The notes: generated by a model from the letters alone, not told the origin. Positions 1-10,042 are shown, counted from the first letter of the stretch. The stretch: 64,000 nt of DNA from an uncultured Cocleimonas sp. (GCF_947495625.1 NZ_CANLZW010000004.1:124001-188000); one strand, 5' to 3'. Translations and numbers: made by a program.

Positions 1-1
1 A

Positions 2-880
2 ATGTGGAGCACATCAGAAACCTTAAATAGCTATTACAAACAGCAATTAACTCAATGGGGAATGAGCTCAAAGATTGTCAAAAACCTCAATAACTTAAAG
101 AGTGAATTAGAGCAAAACAGCTACAATATGTTGGCGCTAGATGCCGATAATATTTTTATAGATTCAGAAAACCCAGAATCATTTTTTCCAATTATTGATA
201 AACTGCGACAGAAATCCAATGCACTTTTTGTTCTATATGCCAGCCATAATCAATATCAGGAATTATTAAAACTTAATTTCGAAAAGAATATCGTTCTATT
301 CAAAAAGCCCATTAAACATACAGCTATCAAAGCGTTAATGGAAAAGTTTGAAAGTAATGCAAAAACAGAAAGTAATACCAAAAATAATACTTCAAGCAAT
401 AGTAAAAACGAAACCAGGAAAGAAGCAAAATCGAATGGATTAGAAAAAGATAAGTTCCATATACTCTTAGCAGAAGATAACCTCGTAAACCAGAAAGTTG
501 CAGTCAAAATGCTTACAACATTGGGATGTAAAATAACAGTTTCTAAAAATGGCGTAGAAGCATTAGAACAAGCAGATAATCACTTTTTTGATGCCATATT
601 CATGGACTGTCAGATGCCAGAACTGGATGGCTATGAAGCAACTAGACTTATAAGAAAATTTCCTGTCGATCACTTTAATTATAATGTTCCAGTCATAGCA
701 TTTACAGCAAATGCCATGAAAGATGATCATAAGAAATGTGAACAAGCTGGAATGGATGACTATCTAAGTAAACCGGTTAGTATTGATAAACTTGAGATGG
801 TTCTTATTAAATGGCTTGAGGGGATGACTGAACGTCAGGCTAAATATTTAAAACAAAAAATAATGAAGGATTTAGTATGA
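2..880 (+). CDS. Hybrid sensor histidine kinase, C-terminal part (truncated by window start)
   Basis: Phosphorelay receiver module. Residues about 153-275 form a canonical receiver: acidic pair E158/D159 in LLAEDN, phosphoacceptor D202 in FMDCQMP, T235 in AFTAN and K257 in LSKP. Residues about 5-115 look like a second, degenerate receiver fold: a QLTQWGM motif typical of the middle receiver of multi-domain hybrid kinases, and a KKP motif at 101-103. An Asn/Ser/Lys-rich linker (about 117-148) joins the two. No kinase core is present, and the ATG at base 2 has no upstream sequence to judge it by, so the reading frame probably continues to the left and this is the tail of a hybrid kinase. The stop overlaps the H-NOX gene start by 4 bp (ATGA), which implies translational coupling. 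The receiver call is firm; the truncation is inferred. Confidence 0.8.
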   Translation: MWSTSETLNSYYKQQLTQWGMSSKIVKNLNNLKSELEQNSYNMLALDADNIFIDSENPESFFPIIDKLRQKSNALFVLYASHNQYQELLKLNFEKNIVLFKKPIKHTAIKALMEKFESNAKTESNTKNNTSSNSKNETRKEAKSNGLEKDKFHILLAEDNLVNQKVAVKMLTTLGCKITVSKNGVEALEQADNHFFDAIFMDCQMPELDGYEATRLIRKFPVDHFNYNVPVIAFTANAMKDDHKKCEQAGMDDYLSKPVSIDKLEMVLIKWLEGMTERQAKYLKQKIMKDLV

Positions 881-1422
881 AAGGCATAGTATTTACAGAA
901 TTTTTAGAGATGGTTGAAGAAAAATTTTCACCAGACATGGCAGATAAAATCATTGATGCATCCAAAAATTTATCCACAGGTGGTGCTTACACAGCAGTAT
1001 CAACTTATCATCATTCCGAGTTAATCGAATTGGTATCACACCTTAGTGAAGAAACCGATATTGATTTAGAATTATTAGTCCAAACATTTGGAATTTATTT
1101 ATTTGGACGTTTTGTTGCGCTATACCCTAGCTTTTTTGATGAAAACAACACTACTTTTGGTTTCCTTCAATTGATAGAAAACCATGTACATATAGAAGTA
1201 AAGAAACTATATCCAGAAGCGGAACTACCCACTTTTGAGACAAATTTATTGGATGATAAACATCTTGAAATGATATACCAATCAAAACGTCCTTTTGCGC
1301 CACTTGCGGAAGGTTTAATGAATGGTTGTATGGAACATTATGGTGAAAAAATAGAAATCCAAAAAGAACAGCTATCCGACGATACGAATAAACACGTCAA
1401 ATTTACATTAATTAAACAATAG
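877..1422 (+). CDS. hnoX: H-NOX heme nitric oxide/oxygen-binding sensor
   Basis: Soluble cytoplasmic heme sensor of 181 residues, the usual single-domain H-NOX length. The start MKGIVFTEFLEMVEEKF matches bacterial H-NOX N-termini. The proximal heme histidine should be H105 in HIEVKKLYPEAELP (H103 is close by). The Y-x-S-x-R signature that binds the heme propionates is Y134/S136/R138 in YQSKR. In known systems such proteins bind NO, and sometimes O2, and inhibit or activate a partner histidine kinase or cyclic-di-GMP enzyme. Here the gene overlaps the upstream hybrid-kinase gene by 4 bp and is followed after 9 bp by another hybrid kinase, so it should regulate one or both. Confidence 0.93.
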   Translation: MKGIVFTEFLEMVEEKFSPDMADKIIDASKNLSTGGAYTAVSTYHHSELIELVSHLSEETDIDLELLVQTFGIYLFGRFVALYPSFFDENNTTFGFLQLIENHVHIEVKKLYPEAELPTFETNLLDDKHLEMIYQSKRPFAPLAEGLMNGCMEHYGEKIEIQKEQLSDDTNKHVKFTLIKQ

Positions 1423-1431
1423 ATAAATATC

Positions 1432-3162
1432 ATGAGTGAAGAACAAGTTAGATTACTCGAGCGAAGGTTAATTCGAGAAAAGTCAGCACGTAAACAAGCT
1501 GAAAGCTTGCTCGAATCTAAAAGTCTTGAACTTTACAATGCCAACTTACAATTAAAAGAAGTCGCTGAATCTCAAGAAGACAAAATACAAAAACGAACTC
1601 AGGAATTAAAAATAGCTAGAGACAAGGCAATCAAAGCTAGTAGCATTAAAAGTAATTTCTTAGCCACAATGAGTCATGAAATTAGAACCCCTATGAACGG
1701 CGTTATAGGTATGGCTCACTTGTTGTTAGATACAGACTTAAGTTCCAAACAAAGACGGCAAGCAAACGTTTTATTATCTTCTTCCGAATCTCTATTACAA
1801 ATCATAAATGATATTCTTGATTTATCTAAACTGGAATCTGGCAAACTTCAGGTTCTAAAACAGTCCTTTGATTTAAGTATATTTTTAGATGATCTTTTAA
1901 ATTCATTTGCCATAACCAGTAAACAAAAAAACATAGAACTCCTTAACTTAATCGATAACAGAATTCCAACCAAAATTACCGGTGATCCTCTACGCTTGCG
2001 TCAAGTACTAATAAACTTGTTAGGTAACGCATTTAAATTTACCGAAGAAGGACATATCGTTTTAAAGCTAGATTTAGAAACAAACGGTGCACCTCCACAA
2101 TTGGTATTCACTATCCGTGATACAGGCATGGGTATTAGCAAGAAGAACCTCGCTAAATTATTTAAACCTTTCAGTCAAATTGAAAATTACAAAGAGAAAC
2201 GCACTATCCAACAAGGTACAGGTTTAGGCTTATCAATCAGCCAAAAGCTGGCAGAATTAATGGGCGGTACTATTCATGTTAACAGCGAAGTGAATATAGG
2301 TTCGACCTTTACAGTAACCATACCTTTTACTCCAAACAAAAAACAGGTAGATCTAAACCCTAGTACCCCTCTGTTAGATAAGAACTTGATTTTTTATCAA
2401 TCATTGAGATCAATAGCTACGATAGTAGAAAAACAGCTCAGTAATATCAGTAAGAATATCGAAAATACTGAATCTCTTAGTCTTTTTCTTGATCATGCAT
2501 CAAAAAGTGATAACCAAGCAGACGTTTTCATTCTTGATTCGGAAAACCTGAATAAAAAAGAAATGACAGAGCTTCTTGATTATTTAACTAACAATAATAT
2601 TAGGCACGATAAATGGATATTTATCCAAAGTATAAAGGATAAAAATGATGAACTAGAGTCATATTGTGAAAAACATCAAGTAAATACGGTAATAAAACCA
2701 ACCTGCCAGTTCACACTATATGAAACTATTAAATCATTAAGTATCGATCAAAAAGGAAATATAGCCCCTAAAAAAGAAGCCATTGTGGATTACACTGATA
2801 AAAATTTACTATTGGTTGAAGACAATAAAGTAAACCAAATGGTTGCGAAAGCGCTTTTAAAGAAAATAGGCTTAGTCGTTACAGTAGCGAACGATGGATT
2901 AGAGGCATTAGAAGCCTATCAGAAAGATTCTTTTGATATAATTTTAATGGATATCAATATGCCAAATATGAGTGGTATTGAAGCCACTCAGGAATTACAC
3001 AAAATGATGGGGGATAAAGCGTCTAAGACACCGATTATTGCATTAACGGCGAATGTCATGGAGGGTGCTGAAGAAGAATATCGTTCTTATGGTATGAATG
3101 GCTATTTATCTAAACCTATTGAAATAGATAAACTCCACGCCGAGCTTAATAAGTGGTTATAG
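1432..3162 (+). CDS. Soluble hybrid histidine kinase, probable H-NOX partner
   Basis: 576 residues with no membrane segment. Residues 5-65 form a charged coiled coil ([17 protein letters not shown] onward). The HisKA dimerisation domain has H82 in SHEIRTP. The HATPase domain shows DTGMGIS and GTGLGLS nucleotide-binding motifs. Residues about 330-450 are weakly conserved and may be a degenerate receiver. The C-terminal receiver has LLVEDN, phosphoacceptor D507 in MDINMP and LSKP near the end. The absence of any sensor domain, with H-NOX encoded 9 bp upstream, fits a kinase that takes its signal from H-NOX in trans, as HnoK-type kinases do. No output regulator is encoded directly downstream, so the phosphorelay partner is elsewhere. 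Confidence 0.9.
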   Translation: MSEEQVRLLERRLIREKSARKQAESLLESKSLELYNANLQLKEVAESQEDKIQKRTQELKIARDKAIKASSIKSNFLATMSHEIRTPMNGVIGMAHLLLDTDLSSKQRRQANVLLSSSESLLQIINDILDLSKLESGKLQVLKQSFDLSIFLDDLLNSFAITSKQKNIELLNLIDNRIPTKITGDPLRLRQVLINLLGNAFKFTEEGHIVLKLDLETNGAPPQLVFTIRDTGMGISKKNLAKLFKPFSQIENYKEKRTIQQGTGLGLSISQKLAELMGGTIHVNSEVNIGSTFTVTIPFTPNKKQVDLNPSTPLLDKNLIFYQSLRSIATIVEKQLSNISKNIENTESLSLFLDHASKSDNQADVFILDSENLNKKEMTELLDYLTNNNIRHDKWIFIQSIKDKNDELESYCEKHQVNTVIKPTCQFTLYETIKSLSIDQKGNIAPKKEAIVDYTDKNLLLVEDNKVNQMVAKALLKKIGLVVTVANDGLEALEAYQKDSFDIILMDINMPNMSGIEATQELHKMMGDKASKTPIIALTANVMEGAEEEYRSYGMNGYLSKPIEIDKLHAELNKWL

Positions 3163-3268
3163 AATAAGTTTTCTTTGGTGCTCATAAATTTAAAAACAGT
3201 TAATAAATACCAGATAATTAATTGATAACGAATTAACGAGTTAAAGCCTGAGCAAAAAAGTAAAAAGA

Positions 3269-4279
3269 ATGTTTAAATATGCTCAAATGAAAGACAGACA
3301 TCACAAGACTAATACTCGTGTAAAAACCCCCAAACATTCCGTTAAATCTCCACTACCCATGAGGCACGGCGTATCGGCAAGTAGAGTCTGGTTACCCAAA
3401 GCGGGTGACTCTAAAAATGGGACAGAAAAACATGGCGAATGGAATACTATTCTAGAATTTTTGATTGAAAGATTTCCGTTTATACCTGAAGACATATTGC
3501 GTGATCGAATGACACGAGGTGATATTGTTAATCAGGATGGCACAGTTTTTAATCCTGAGAGTAAGTACCAAGCCGAAACGTTTTTGTTTTATTACCGGGA
3601 AATCCCTAACGAATCCAAAATACCTTTCAAAGAAAAGATTCTTTATAAAGATGAAAATATTATTGTTGTTGATAAACCGCACTTCTTGCCTGTCTCTCCC
3701 TCAGGACGTTATGTGCGCGAGAGTTTGCTCGCACGACTCAAACATCATTATCAGCTAGAAGAAATCAGCCCTATACATCGATTAGACCGGGAAACAGCCG
3801 GCGTGATGCTTTACAGTTGTAATAAAGATATTCGAGGTGACTACCAAAGTCTGTTTCAAAAGAAACAAGTGGTTAAAACTTACGAGGCCATTGCATCAAA
3901 ACCTACTGCTGATTCAGGATTAACGTTTCCTCTCAACTACAAAAGTCGAATAGTGAATGGTGATCCGTTTTTTGTGATGCGCGAAGAAGATGGAGAACCC
4001 AATTCTGAAACATTTATTGATCTCATTAAAATTGAAGGAGAACTGGCTAAATACCGCTTAAGCCCAGTCACTGGCAAGCAACATCAACTTCGTGTGCATT
4101 TAATGTCTTTAGGTATTCCAATTTTAAATGACCCTTTTTACCCTGTTGTGTTACCGGATAAAGGCGATGATTATTCTCAGCCACTACAATTATTAGCAAA
4201 GAATATTTCATTTGTAGACCCTATTACGAATGAAAAACGATTTTTTGAAAGTGAACAAAAATTAGCATTCTGTCATTAA
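3269..4279 (+). CDS. RluA-family RNA pseudouridine synthase
   Basis: Isomerises uridine to pseudouridine in rRNA or tRNA. The RluA active-site motif HRLDRETAG is at residues 170-178 with catalytic D173. VVDKPHFLPVSP before it and GKQHQLRVHL after it are further family motifs. Residues 60-110 may be an S4-like RNA-binding portion (FLIERFPFIPEDILRDR, then a GDI turn). The family start is uncertain: homologous proteins typically begin near MRHGVSASRVWLP, which is M31 here (base 3359), so the first 30 basic residues may be an extension or untranslated. The exact RNA target cannot be read from sequence. Apparently monocistronic. Confidence 0.88.
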   Translation: MFKYAQMKDRHHKTNTRVKTPKHSVKSPLPMRHGVSASRVWLPKAGDSKNGTEKHGEWNTILEFLIERFPFIPEDILRDRMTRGDIVNQDGTVFNPESKYQAETFLFYYREIPNESKIPFKEKILYKDENIIVVDKPHFLPVSPSGRYVRESLLARLKHHYQLEEISPIHRLDRETAGVMLYSCNKDIRGDYQSLFQKKQVVKTYEAIASKPTADSGLTFPLNYKSRIVNGDPFFVMREEDGEPNSETFIDLIKIEGELAKYRLSPVTGKQHQLRVHLMSLGIPILNDPFYPVVLPDKGDDYSQPLQLLAKNISFVDPITNEKRFFESEQKLAFCH

Positions 4280-4334
4280 AATAATTCATAAAGTACTAGA
4301 ACAATAAAAAAGCAGACGCTAAAATCCGCCCCCA

Positions 4335-4661
4335 ATGAATAAAAAACTTAAACGCACTATCACTTCTTTCCTTCCTGTTGAGGAGGGTAGAACTGGTTCG
4401 TGTAATAATTGTGGGGCTTGCTGTCACTTACCCTATCGTTGTGTTTTCCTAAAAACAGCAGAAGACGAAAAAGAATACTGTTCCATTTATACAGTACGCC
4501 CACCAAATTGCCGAAAATTTCCACGAACAGCAGAAGAACATCAGTTAGTTCAAGATACCTGTGGCTTTGAGTTTACTAGCAGCAGTGAAAGTAATAAAAA
4601 TGGAAGTATCGGAAGTATTGCTGGCATCAACATCATCAGTGAAGATAAAAACAAAAAGTAA
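4335..4661 (+). CDS. YkgJ-type cysteine-cluster protein
   Basis: 108-residue protein of the YkgJ/UPF0153 family, thought to bind zinc or an iron-sulfur cluster. Cysteines at 23, 26, 29, 30, 36, 49, 59 and 76 follow the family pattern CNNCGACC...C...YC..Y..RPPNCRKFP...C. The biochemical role is not established. The last 25 residues are a Ser/Asn/Lys-rich tail unlikely to be folded. The stop codon at 4659-4661 abuts a copy of the dispersed GTCACCCCCC repeat, so the end of the gene and the repeat touch. It lies 55 bp after the pseudouridine synthase gene and could be co-transcribed. Confidence 0.85.
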   Translation: MNKKLKRTITSFLPVEEGRTGSCNNCGACCHLPYRCVFLKTAEDEKEYCSIYTVRPPNCRKFPRTAEEHQLVQDTCGFEFTSSSESNKNGSIGSIAGINIISEDKNKK

Positions 4662-4690
4662 GTCACCCCCCTACTTTTAATGAGTTTTTA
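4661..4690 (+). repeat. Dispersed 30-bp repeat, copy 1
   Basis: AGTCACCCCCCTACTTTTAA followed by a T-rich end. It starts on the last base of the YkgJ-like gene stop codon. C-rich strand is on +. Confidence 0.85.
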
Positions 4691-4754
4691 GCGACTTGCT
4701 AACCTTTTTGCTTAACACCTATAAGTTAGTTTCTAAAATATAAAGAATATATAC

Positions 4755-4787
4755 AAAAAGGCCCTATCAGTTGATAGAACCTTTTTT
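4755..4787. terminator. Bidirectional intrinsic terminator
   Basis: Dyad made of outer arms AAAAAGG (4755-4761) and CCTTTTTTT (from 4780) and inner arms CTATCA and TGATAG around a 2-base loop. It has an A-tract on one side and a T-tract on the other, and lies between the convergent YkgJ-like gene (+) and the beta-barrel gene (-). It should serve both. Confidence 0.85.
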
Positions 4788-4853
4788 TGTAACACTTTTT
4801 ATAACGCTAGTTGTTAAAATAAAAATAACTTACAAACAAATAGCTATCGATAT

Positions 4854-5384
4854 TTAAAACGTTTCTACGGTAACACCCGCATTATAACTATCAAAATATT
4901 CATCTGATTGTTCATGTCTCTGGTATTCCACGCGCACATCAATATTTTCTGTAACGTTGTAATAACCACCAACACCAAAGAATGGATTTGTCTCTTCAAC
5001 TTTTGCTCGTAATGTATTTGACGAAGCTTTTGTTTTTATTCTTTCTGCACCAACACGTCCGTAAAGACCTGCTCGTGGGCTGAGTGGCACATAGGCCACA
5101 GCCGAGAATTGAATCGCAGAAGCTTTAAATTCAGCATCAATTCCGTTTTGATTAACTGTTTTATCGCCGTAATCGGTATAACCCAATTCTAGAGAAACTC
5201 GTTTGCCTTCTCCTATGTATTTACCGACAGCAACATTATAGCCAGCTTCATCGAAATCATCTTCATATTCTGCGTGTAAGCTATTAGCAGCGACATAGAA
5301 GCCATTAGCATTTGCTGACGATGATATGCCCAGTGCGAGAACCACTGGCAGTGTAATACTCAAAATTGTTTTATTCATATTCAA
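4854..5384 (-). CDS. Small outer-membrane beta-barrel protein
   Basis: 176 residues. A signal peptide (MNMNKTILSITLPVVLALG, cleavage likely after ANA at about residue 27) precedes alternating hydrophobic/polar strands such as RVSLELGYTDYG, ASAIQFSAVAYVPL, AGLYGRVGAERI and FFGVGGYYNV. The protein ends in F (VTVETF), the usual Bam recognition signal for outer-membrane barrels. The size fits an 8-stranded OmpA/OmpW-like barrel. There is no enzymatic motif and the ligand is unknown. Monocistronic, with the bidirectional terminator downstream. Confidence 0.8.
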   Translation of the reverse strand: MNMNKTILSITLPVVLALGISSSANANGFYVAANSLHAEYEDDFDEAGYNVAVGKYIGEGKRVSLELGYTDYGDKTVNQNGIDAEFKASAIQFSAVAYVPLSPRAGLYGRVGAERIKTKASSNTLRAKVEETNPFFGVGGYYNVTENIDVRVEYQRHEQSDEYFDSYNAGVTVETF

Positions 5385-5716
5385 TCCATTGATAATGATA
5401 GTGTGATGACTATATCAAGTGCAGAATTAGGTACAAAGAATTAGCACAAGATAAAACCAAAGAATGTTAGCTAACGCGGTTGTAGAATTAAACGAACCGA
5501 TTAAACATTTCTATTAAGATACTATCAGACTCTATATAGAGTTAGATGATCAAATATGTAGCAATTTCAACTATTTGGGTGATTTTTAAACAGTAGGGGA
5601 ATATTAAGTCACCCCCCTACTTTAAGTCACTATTTACAATCTAATCAAACAAAGCAAAAAAACAAATACAAAGACAAAGACAGGATCTTTATCAAGTTAA
5701 TAGTGCCAGGTGTGAT
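5385..5716. other. Intergenic region with repeat copy 2
   Basis: 332 bp between two minus-strand genes: the promoter region of the beta-barrel gene and the 3' side of the fumarase gene. AT-rich, with no ORF of note. It holds repeat copy 2 and, just before it, a short degenerate inverted fragment (CAGTAGGGG at 5591-5599). Confidence 0.6.
5607..5634 (+). repeat. Dispersed repeat, copy 2
   Basis: AGTCACCCCCCTACTTTAAG then TCACTATTT. C-rich strand on +, 83 bp past the fumarase stop and so antisense to that gene. A partial inverted copy lies at about 5584-5600. Confidence 0.8.
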
Positions 5717-7228
5717 TTAAGCCTTTTTATTAAGAATGATCTCTTGCCATTCAGCCGGTCCGGTTTGATGTACCGACACACCCTTAGAATCTACTGCTAC
5801 CGTTACTGGCATATCTTTGACTTCAAACTCATAGATAGCTTCCATGCCCATTTCTTCGAATGCCAGTACTTTTGATCCGATAATAGCTTTAGATACCAGA
5901 TACGCAGCACCACCAACAGCCATCAAATACACGCTTTTATGTTTCTTAATAGCTTCGATACCAGCGGGTCCACGTTCCGCTTTTCCGATCATTCCAAGTA
6001 AACCTGTTTCAGCCAGCATTTGCTCGGTGAATTTATCCATACGTGTAGATGTTGTAGGGCCAGCAGGACCTACCACTTCATCGCGAACAGGATCAACAGG
6101 TCCAACGTAATAAATGAATCTGTCTTTTAAACTCACCGGAAGTTCTTCTCCAGCATCTAACATACTAGTCATACGCTTATGCGCAGCATCACGACCCGTT
6201 AGAATTTTACCGTTGAGCAATAACACGTCGCCTGGTTTCCAACTTTGTACTTCTTCACGCGTAATCGCATCGATATCAACACGTTTAGCTGACTCACCCG
6301 CTTCATAACTGATATCAGGCCAGACGCTACTGTCTGGAGGCGTTAATACCGCAGGACCAGAGCCATCAAGCGTGAAATGTATATGACGTGTCGCTGCACA
6401 GTTAGGAATCATACACACAGGCAATGAAGCCGCGTGTGTTGGATAATCCAGAATCTTGACATCAAGCACTGTTGTCAATCCACCCAAACCTTGTGCACCA
6501 ATACCGAGATTATTAACCGCATCCATAATCTCAATACGCAGTTCTTCAACTCTATTTTGTGGGCCACGATCACGTAATTCCTGGATATCAATTTCCTGCA
6601 TTAATGATCTTTTTGCCAGCACAGCTGCTTTTTCTGCAGTACCACCCACACCAATGCCTAAAACACCCGGTGGACACCAGCCAGAACCCATTGTTGGAAC
6701 CGTTTTAACTACCCAATCAAGCAACGAATCACTTGGGTTGAGCATTACCATTTTAGATTTATTTTCTGATCCGCCACCTTTAGCAGCTACCTGAACATCT
6801 ATCTTGTCACCCTTCACCATATTCAGGTGAACGACGGCAGGCGTATTGTCTTTGGTATTGGTTCTAGCGCCTAATGGATCAGCCATAATAGAAGCGCGTA
6901 ATTTATTATCAGGATTGTTATAGGCCTGACGCGTTCCTTCATTAACCATTTCCTGAATATCCATTGAAGTGGTATCCCACTTCACATCCATTCCCACATC
7001 TACAAAAACAGCCACAATGCCGGTATCCTGACAAATAGGTCGATGACCTTCAGCACACATACGTGAATTCACCAAAATCTGAGTTAATGCATCTTTAGCT
7101 GCAGGAGATTCTTCTTTTTCCCATGCATTAGTCATAGCACGGATAAAATCTTCGCCATGGTAGTAAGAAATAAATTGCAATGCATCGGCAATACTAGAAA
7201 TAAAGTCAGCTTGTTTAATTATAGTCAT
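5717..7228 (-). CDS. fumA: Class I (iron-sulfur) fumarate hydratase
   Basis: Hydrates fumarate to L-malate in the TCA cycle using a labile 4Fe-4S cluster. Single-chain form of 503 residues: the N-terminal catalytic part has KGGGSENKS and the C-terminal part has GPAGPTTSTRMD. Candidate cluster cysteines are C66 (ICQDTG), C185 (GSGWCPPG) and C277 (PNCAATRH). The 119-residue spacing of the first two equals the C105-C224 spacing of E. coli FumA, and the third is offset by 92. Start MTIIKQADF at 7228 follows an AT-rich leader. It is divergent from the isocitrate dehydrogenase gene across 478 bp, so two TCA genes share an upstream region. No downstream partner on its strand. Confidence 0.95.
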   Translation of the reverse strand: MTIIKQADFISSIADALQFISYYHGEDFIRAMTNAWEKEESPAAKDALTQILVNSRMCAEGHRPICQDTGIVAVFVDVGMDVKWDTTSMDIQEMVNEGTRQAYNNPDNKLRASIMADPLGARTNTKDNTPAVVHLNMVKGDKIDVQVAAKGGGSENKSKMVMLNPSDSLLDWVVKTVPTMGSGWCPPGVLGIGVGGTAEKAAVLAKRSLMQEIDIQELRDRGPQNRVEELRIEIMDAVNNLGIGAQGLGGLTTVLDVKILDYPTHAASLPVCMIPNCAATRHIHFTLDGSGPAVLTPPDSSVWPDISYEAGESAKRVDIDAITREEVQSWKPGDVLLLNGKILTGRDAAHKRMTSMLDAGEELPVSLKDRFIYYVGPVDPVRDEVVGPAGPTTSTRMDKFTEQMLAETGLLGMIGKAERGPAGIEAIKKHKSVYLMAVGGAAYLVSKAIIGSKVLAFEEMGMEAIYEFEVKDMPVTVAVDSKGVSVHQTGPAEWQEIILNKKA

Positions 7229-7706
7229 GGGATCTTATTGGGTTGTTTTAGTTAATAAATATTGGTCAAAATTCGATAGGATAACGCTTAATATCTAACA
7301 AATAACTATAGCACTTGAATTATTTCCTACACTCATAAAAAATGAATAGTGAAAATAAACCCAACTAGCTAAAAATTCTAAAACCAATAAAAAGATGATT
7401 TATAAATTTCGTAAAGTCACCCCCCTACTTATAGAGGCTTTTTTATAATAAATAATAGAGATTAAACAATTTGTCAGTGATGAATCTATGATCTTAAATC
7501 AGCATAGAAAAATATTGTTCAAATACCTTAAATTCTAATAGCTCGATATAGCTAGGTTTTAAAACAATTCATTTTACAAATAACGCTCTTTCAAAAAAAT
7601 CTCATGGCACTCAATTAGTTAAATCTATAGTAAGTTTTCTTGAGCTTATTTCAAAAGTGTTTTATACAGTCGCCACATATTAATTTATAAAAAGTAGGAT
7701 TTTTGC
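7229..7706. other. Divergent fum/icd promoter region with repeat copy 3
   Basis: 478 bp upstream of both fumarase (-) and isocitrate dehydrogenase (+). AT-rich, with no ORF or RNA gene that I can support. It contains one dispersed-repeat copy about 190 bp from the fumarase start and 260 bp from the icd start. No clear operator dyad was recognised. Confidence 0.5.
7415..7446 (+). repeat. Dispersed repeat, copy 3
   Basis: AGTCACCCCCCTACTTATAG then AGGCTTTTTTAT. This is the only well-conserved copy in a region that is 5' to both neighbouring genes. Confidence 0.85.
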
Positions 7707-9956
7707 ATGACTGATAAACAATCGACCATTATTTATACGCATACTGATGAAGCACCCGCTTTAGCAACTCGTTCTTTATTACCTATTGTTCAGGCTTTTG
7801 CTGCAAAAGCAGATATCAATGTTGAGACACGCGATATCTCATTAGCGGGAAGAATTATTTCTAACTTTGCAGAGTACTTGTCAGAAGATCAGCGTATTGA
7901 TGATGCACTGCAAGAATTAGGTGAACTGACTCAAAGCCCAGATGCGAATATTATAAAACTTCCTAACATCAGCGCTTCTATTCCACAGTTAAAAAAAGTA
8001 ATTGCAGAACTACAGGCCAAAGGTTATGCCATTCCTGAATTTCCGGACGACCCACAAACGGATGAAGAACAAGAAATTCGTACCAAATTCAGCAAGGTTT
8101 TAGGAAGTGCGGTAAACCCTGTGCTTCGTGAAGGTAATTCAGATCGTCGTGCACCAGCATCCGTTAAACAATATGCACGAAATAATCCACACAAGATGGG
8201 CGCCTGGAGTCAGGCATCACGTTCTCACGTAGCACATATGCGTGGTGGTGATTTCTACTCAAGTGAAAAATCTACAGTGATGGAAGAAGACTGTAATTTC
8301 AGCATTGAGTTTGAAGACAAGGCAACAGGTGAGAAGAAATTATTAAAAACACCTGCACCTTTACTAAAAGGTGAAGTGATCGATGCCATGTTCATGAGTA
8401 GCAAAGCACTTCGAGCGTTTTTTGAAGAACAAATGAATGATGCTAAAGAGACAGACATACTATTCTCGTTGCATGTAAAAGCGACAATGATGAAAGTTTC
8501 TCACCCTATTGTATTTGGCCATGCTGTTACCGTTTTCTACAAACGCTTGTTCGATAAGTGGGGAGAAGTGTTTGAAGAGGTGGGGGTTAATCCAAACAAC
8601 GGTTTGGGTAATGTCTATGCCAAGATTCAAAATCTCCCTCAATCTAAGCGTGCAGAAATTGAAGCGGATATTCGTGCCTGTTACATAAACCGTCCAGAAA
8701 TAGCGATGGTTGATTCTGATCGTGGCATCTCAAACTTACACGTACCCAGCGATGTGATTGTTGATGCTTCTATGCCTGCGATGATTCGCAGCTCTGGCAA
8801 GATGTGGGGAGCTGACGGCAAACTTAAAGACACTAAAGCCGTAATTCCAGAAAGTACCTATGCGACGATTTATCAGGAAGTGATTAACTTCTGTAAAACG
8901 AACGGTGCATTTGATCCAACGACCATGGGTTCTGTCCCTAATGTGGGTTTAATGGCACAAAAAGCTGAAGAATACGGTTCTCATGACAAAACCTTTGAAC
9001 TAGAGGCTGATGGTATCGTTCGCGTTATTGGTGACAATGGTGAAGTATTCCTGGAGCATAATGTTGAGAAAGGCGATATCTGGAGAATGTGTCAGACCAA
9101 AGATGCACCTATCAGAGATTGGGTAAAGCTTGCCGTTAAACGTGCGCGTATTACAGGTGACACTACGGTGTTCTGGTTAGATCACAAACGTGAACACGAT
9201 ATGCAGTTAATCAAAAAAGTTAAACTGTATCTTAAAGATCACGATACAGAAGGTCTTGATATCAAAATCATGCCTCCTGTAACCGCTATCCGTTACACCA
9301 TGGAACGCTTGATCGAAGGTAAGGACACGATCTCTGTAACAGGTAATGTGTTACGTGATTACCTGACTGACCTATTTCCTATTTTAGAATTAGGCACTAG
9401 CGCAAAAATGCTATCTGTGGTTCCACTAATGCAAGGTGGTGGAATGTTCGAAACGGGCGCAGGCGGATCAGCACCGAAACACGTTCAGCAGTTCAACGAA
9501 GAAAACTATTTACGTTGGGATTCATTAGGTGAGTTCCTGGCATTAGCTGAATCGCTTGAACACATGTCTGAATCTACAGATAATTCTAAAGCCCATGTAC
9601 TGGCTGAAGCATTAGACAAAGCTACGGGTGAATTACTCAACAACAATAAATCACCACAACGTAAAGTAGGCTTGTTAGATAATCGTGGCAGTCACTTCTA
9701 TCTTGCCTTGTATTGGGCTAAGGCACTTGCAGAACAAGACGCGGATGCTGAGTTAAAAGCACAGTTTACTGAGTTGGCGAACAAACTTGTTAGCGATGAA
9801 GAAAAAATCGTAACTGAACTAAACAGTGTTCAAGCTAAAGCAGTGGATATCGGTGGTTACTACTTCCCGGATGAAGATAAAGCGGTTGCCGAGATGCGCC
9901 CTAGCGCAACCTTCAATGCATTACTTTCTTCTCTTAGCCAAGTTAAGTTAAGTTAA
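7707..9956 (+). CDS. icd: Monomeric NADP-dependent isocitrate dehydrogenase
   Basis: Oxidatively decarboxylates isocitrate to 2-oxoglutarate with NADP. The 749 residues match the monomeric type (about 740) and not the roughly 415-residue dimeric type. Family signatures include [10 protein letters not shown] at 141-150 and the preceding S134 and N137, which line up with isocitrate-binding Ser132/Asn135 of the Azotobacter enzyme. [24 protein letters not shown] and [15 protein letters not shown] are further conserved stretches. The start is preceded by AAGTAGGATTTTTGC, a plausible ribosome site. The 3' end sits in a short GTTAA tandem repeat. Divergent from the class I fumarase gene. Confidence 0.96.
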   Translation: MTDKQSTIIYTHTDEAPALATRSLLPIVQAFAAKADINVETRDISLAGRIISNFAEYLSEDQRIDDALQELGELTQSPDANIIKLPNISASIPQLKKVIAELQAKGYAIPEFPDDPQTDEEQEIRTKFSKVLGSAVNPVLREGNSDRRAPASVKQYARNNPHKMGAWSQASRSHVAHMRGGDFYSSEKSTVMEEDCNFSIEFEDKATGEKKLLKTPAPLLKGEVIDAMFMSSKALRAFFEEQMNDAKETDILFSLHVKATMMKVSHPIVFGHAVTVFYKRLFDKWGEVFEEVGVNPNNGLGNVYAKIQNLPQSKRAEIEADIRACYINRPEIAMVDSDRGISNLHVPSDVIVDASMPAMIRSSGKMWGADGKLKDTKAVIPESTYATIYQEVINFCKTNGAFDPTTMGSVPNVGLMAQKAEEYGSHDKTFELEADGIVRVIGDNGEVFLEHNVEKGDIWRMCQTKDAPIRDWVKLAVKRARITGDTTVFWLDHKREHDMQLIKKVKLYLKDHDTEGLDIKIMPPVTAIRYTMERLIEGKDTISVTGNVLRDYLTDLFPILELGTSAKMLSVVPLMQGGGMFETGAGGSAPKHVQQFNEENYLRWDSLGEFLALAESLEHMSESTDNSKAHVLAEALDKATGELLNNNKSPQRKVGLLDNRGSHFYLALYWAKALAEQDADAELKAQFTELANKLVSDEEKIVTELNSVQAKAVDIGGYYFPDEDKAVAEMRPSATFNALLSSLSQVKLS

Positions 9957-9963
9957 GTTAAGA
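9941..9963 (+). repeat. GTTAA tandem repeat at the icd stop codon
   Basis: About four AAGTTAAGTTAAGTTAAGTTAAG-type units span the last codons (QVKLS) and the stop of icd. Slippage here would change only the C-terminal tail. Confidence 0.6.
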
Positions 9964-9987
9964 ATATTCCATAAAAACTATCCCATT

Positions 9988-10015
9988 ACCTATCTGACTA
10001 TTCAGTCAGATAGGT
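9988..10015 (+). terminator. Perfect 12-bp stem-loop after icd
   Basis: ACCTATCTGACT, loop ATTC, AGTCAGATAGGT. It lies 32 bp after the icd stop. There is no T-tract directly behind it, so it may stabilise or process the 3' end rather than act as a classic terminator. Confidence 0.6.
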
Positions 10016-10042
10016 CTAATAAATTCTAATGTATATCTTTTA

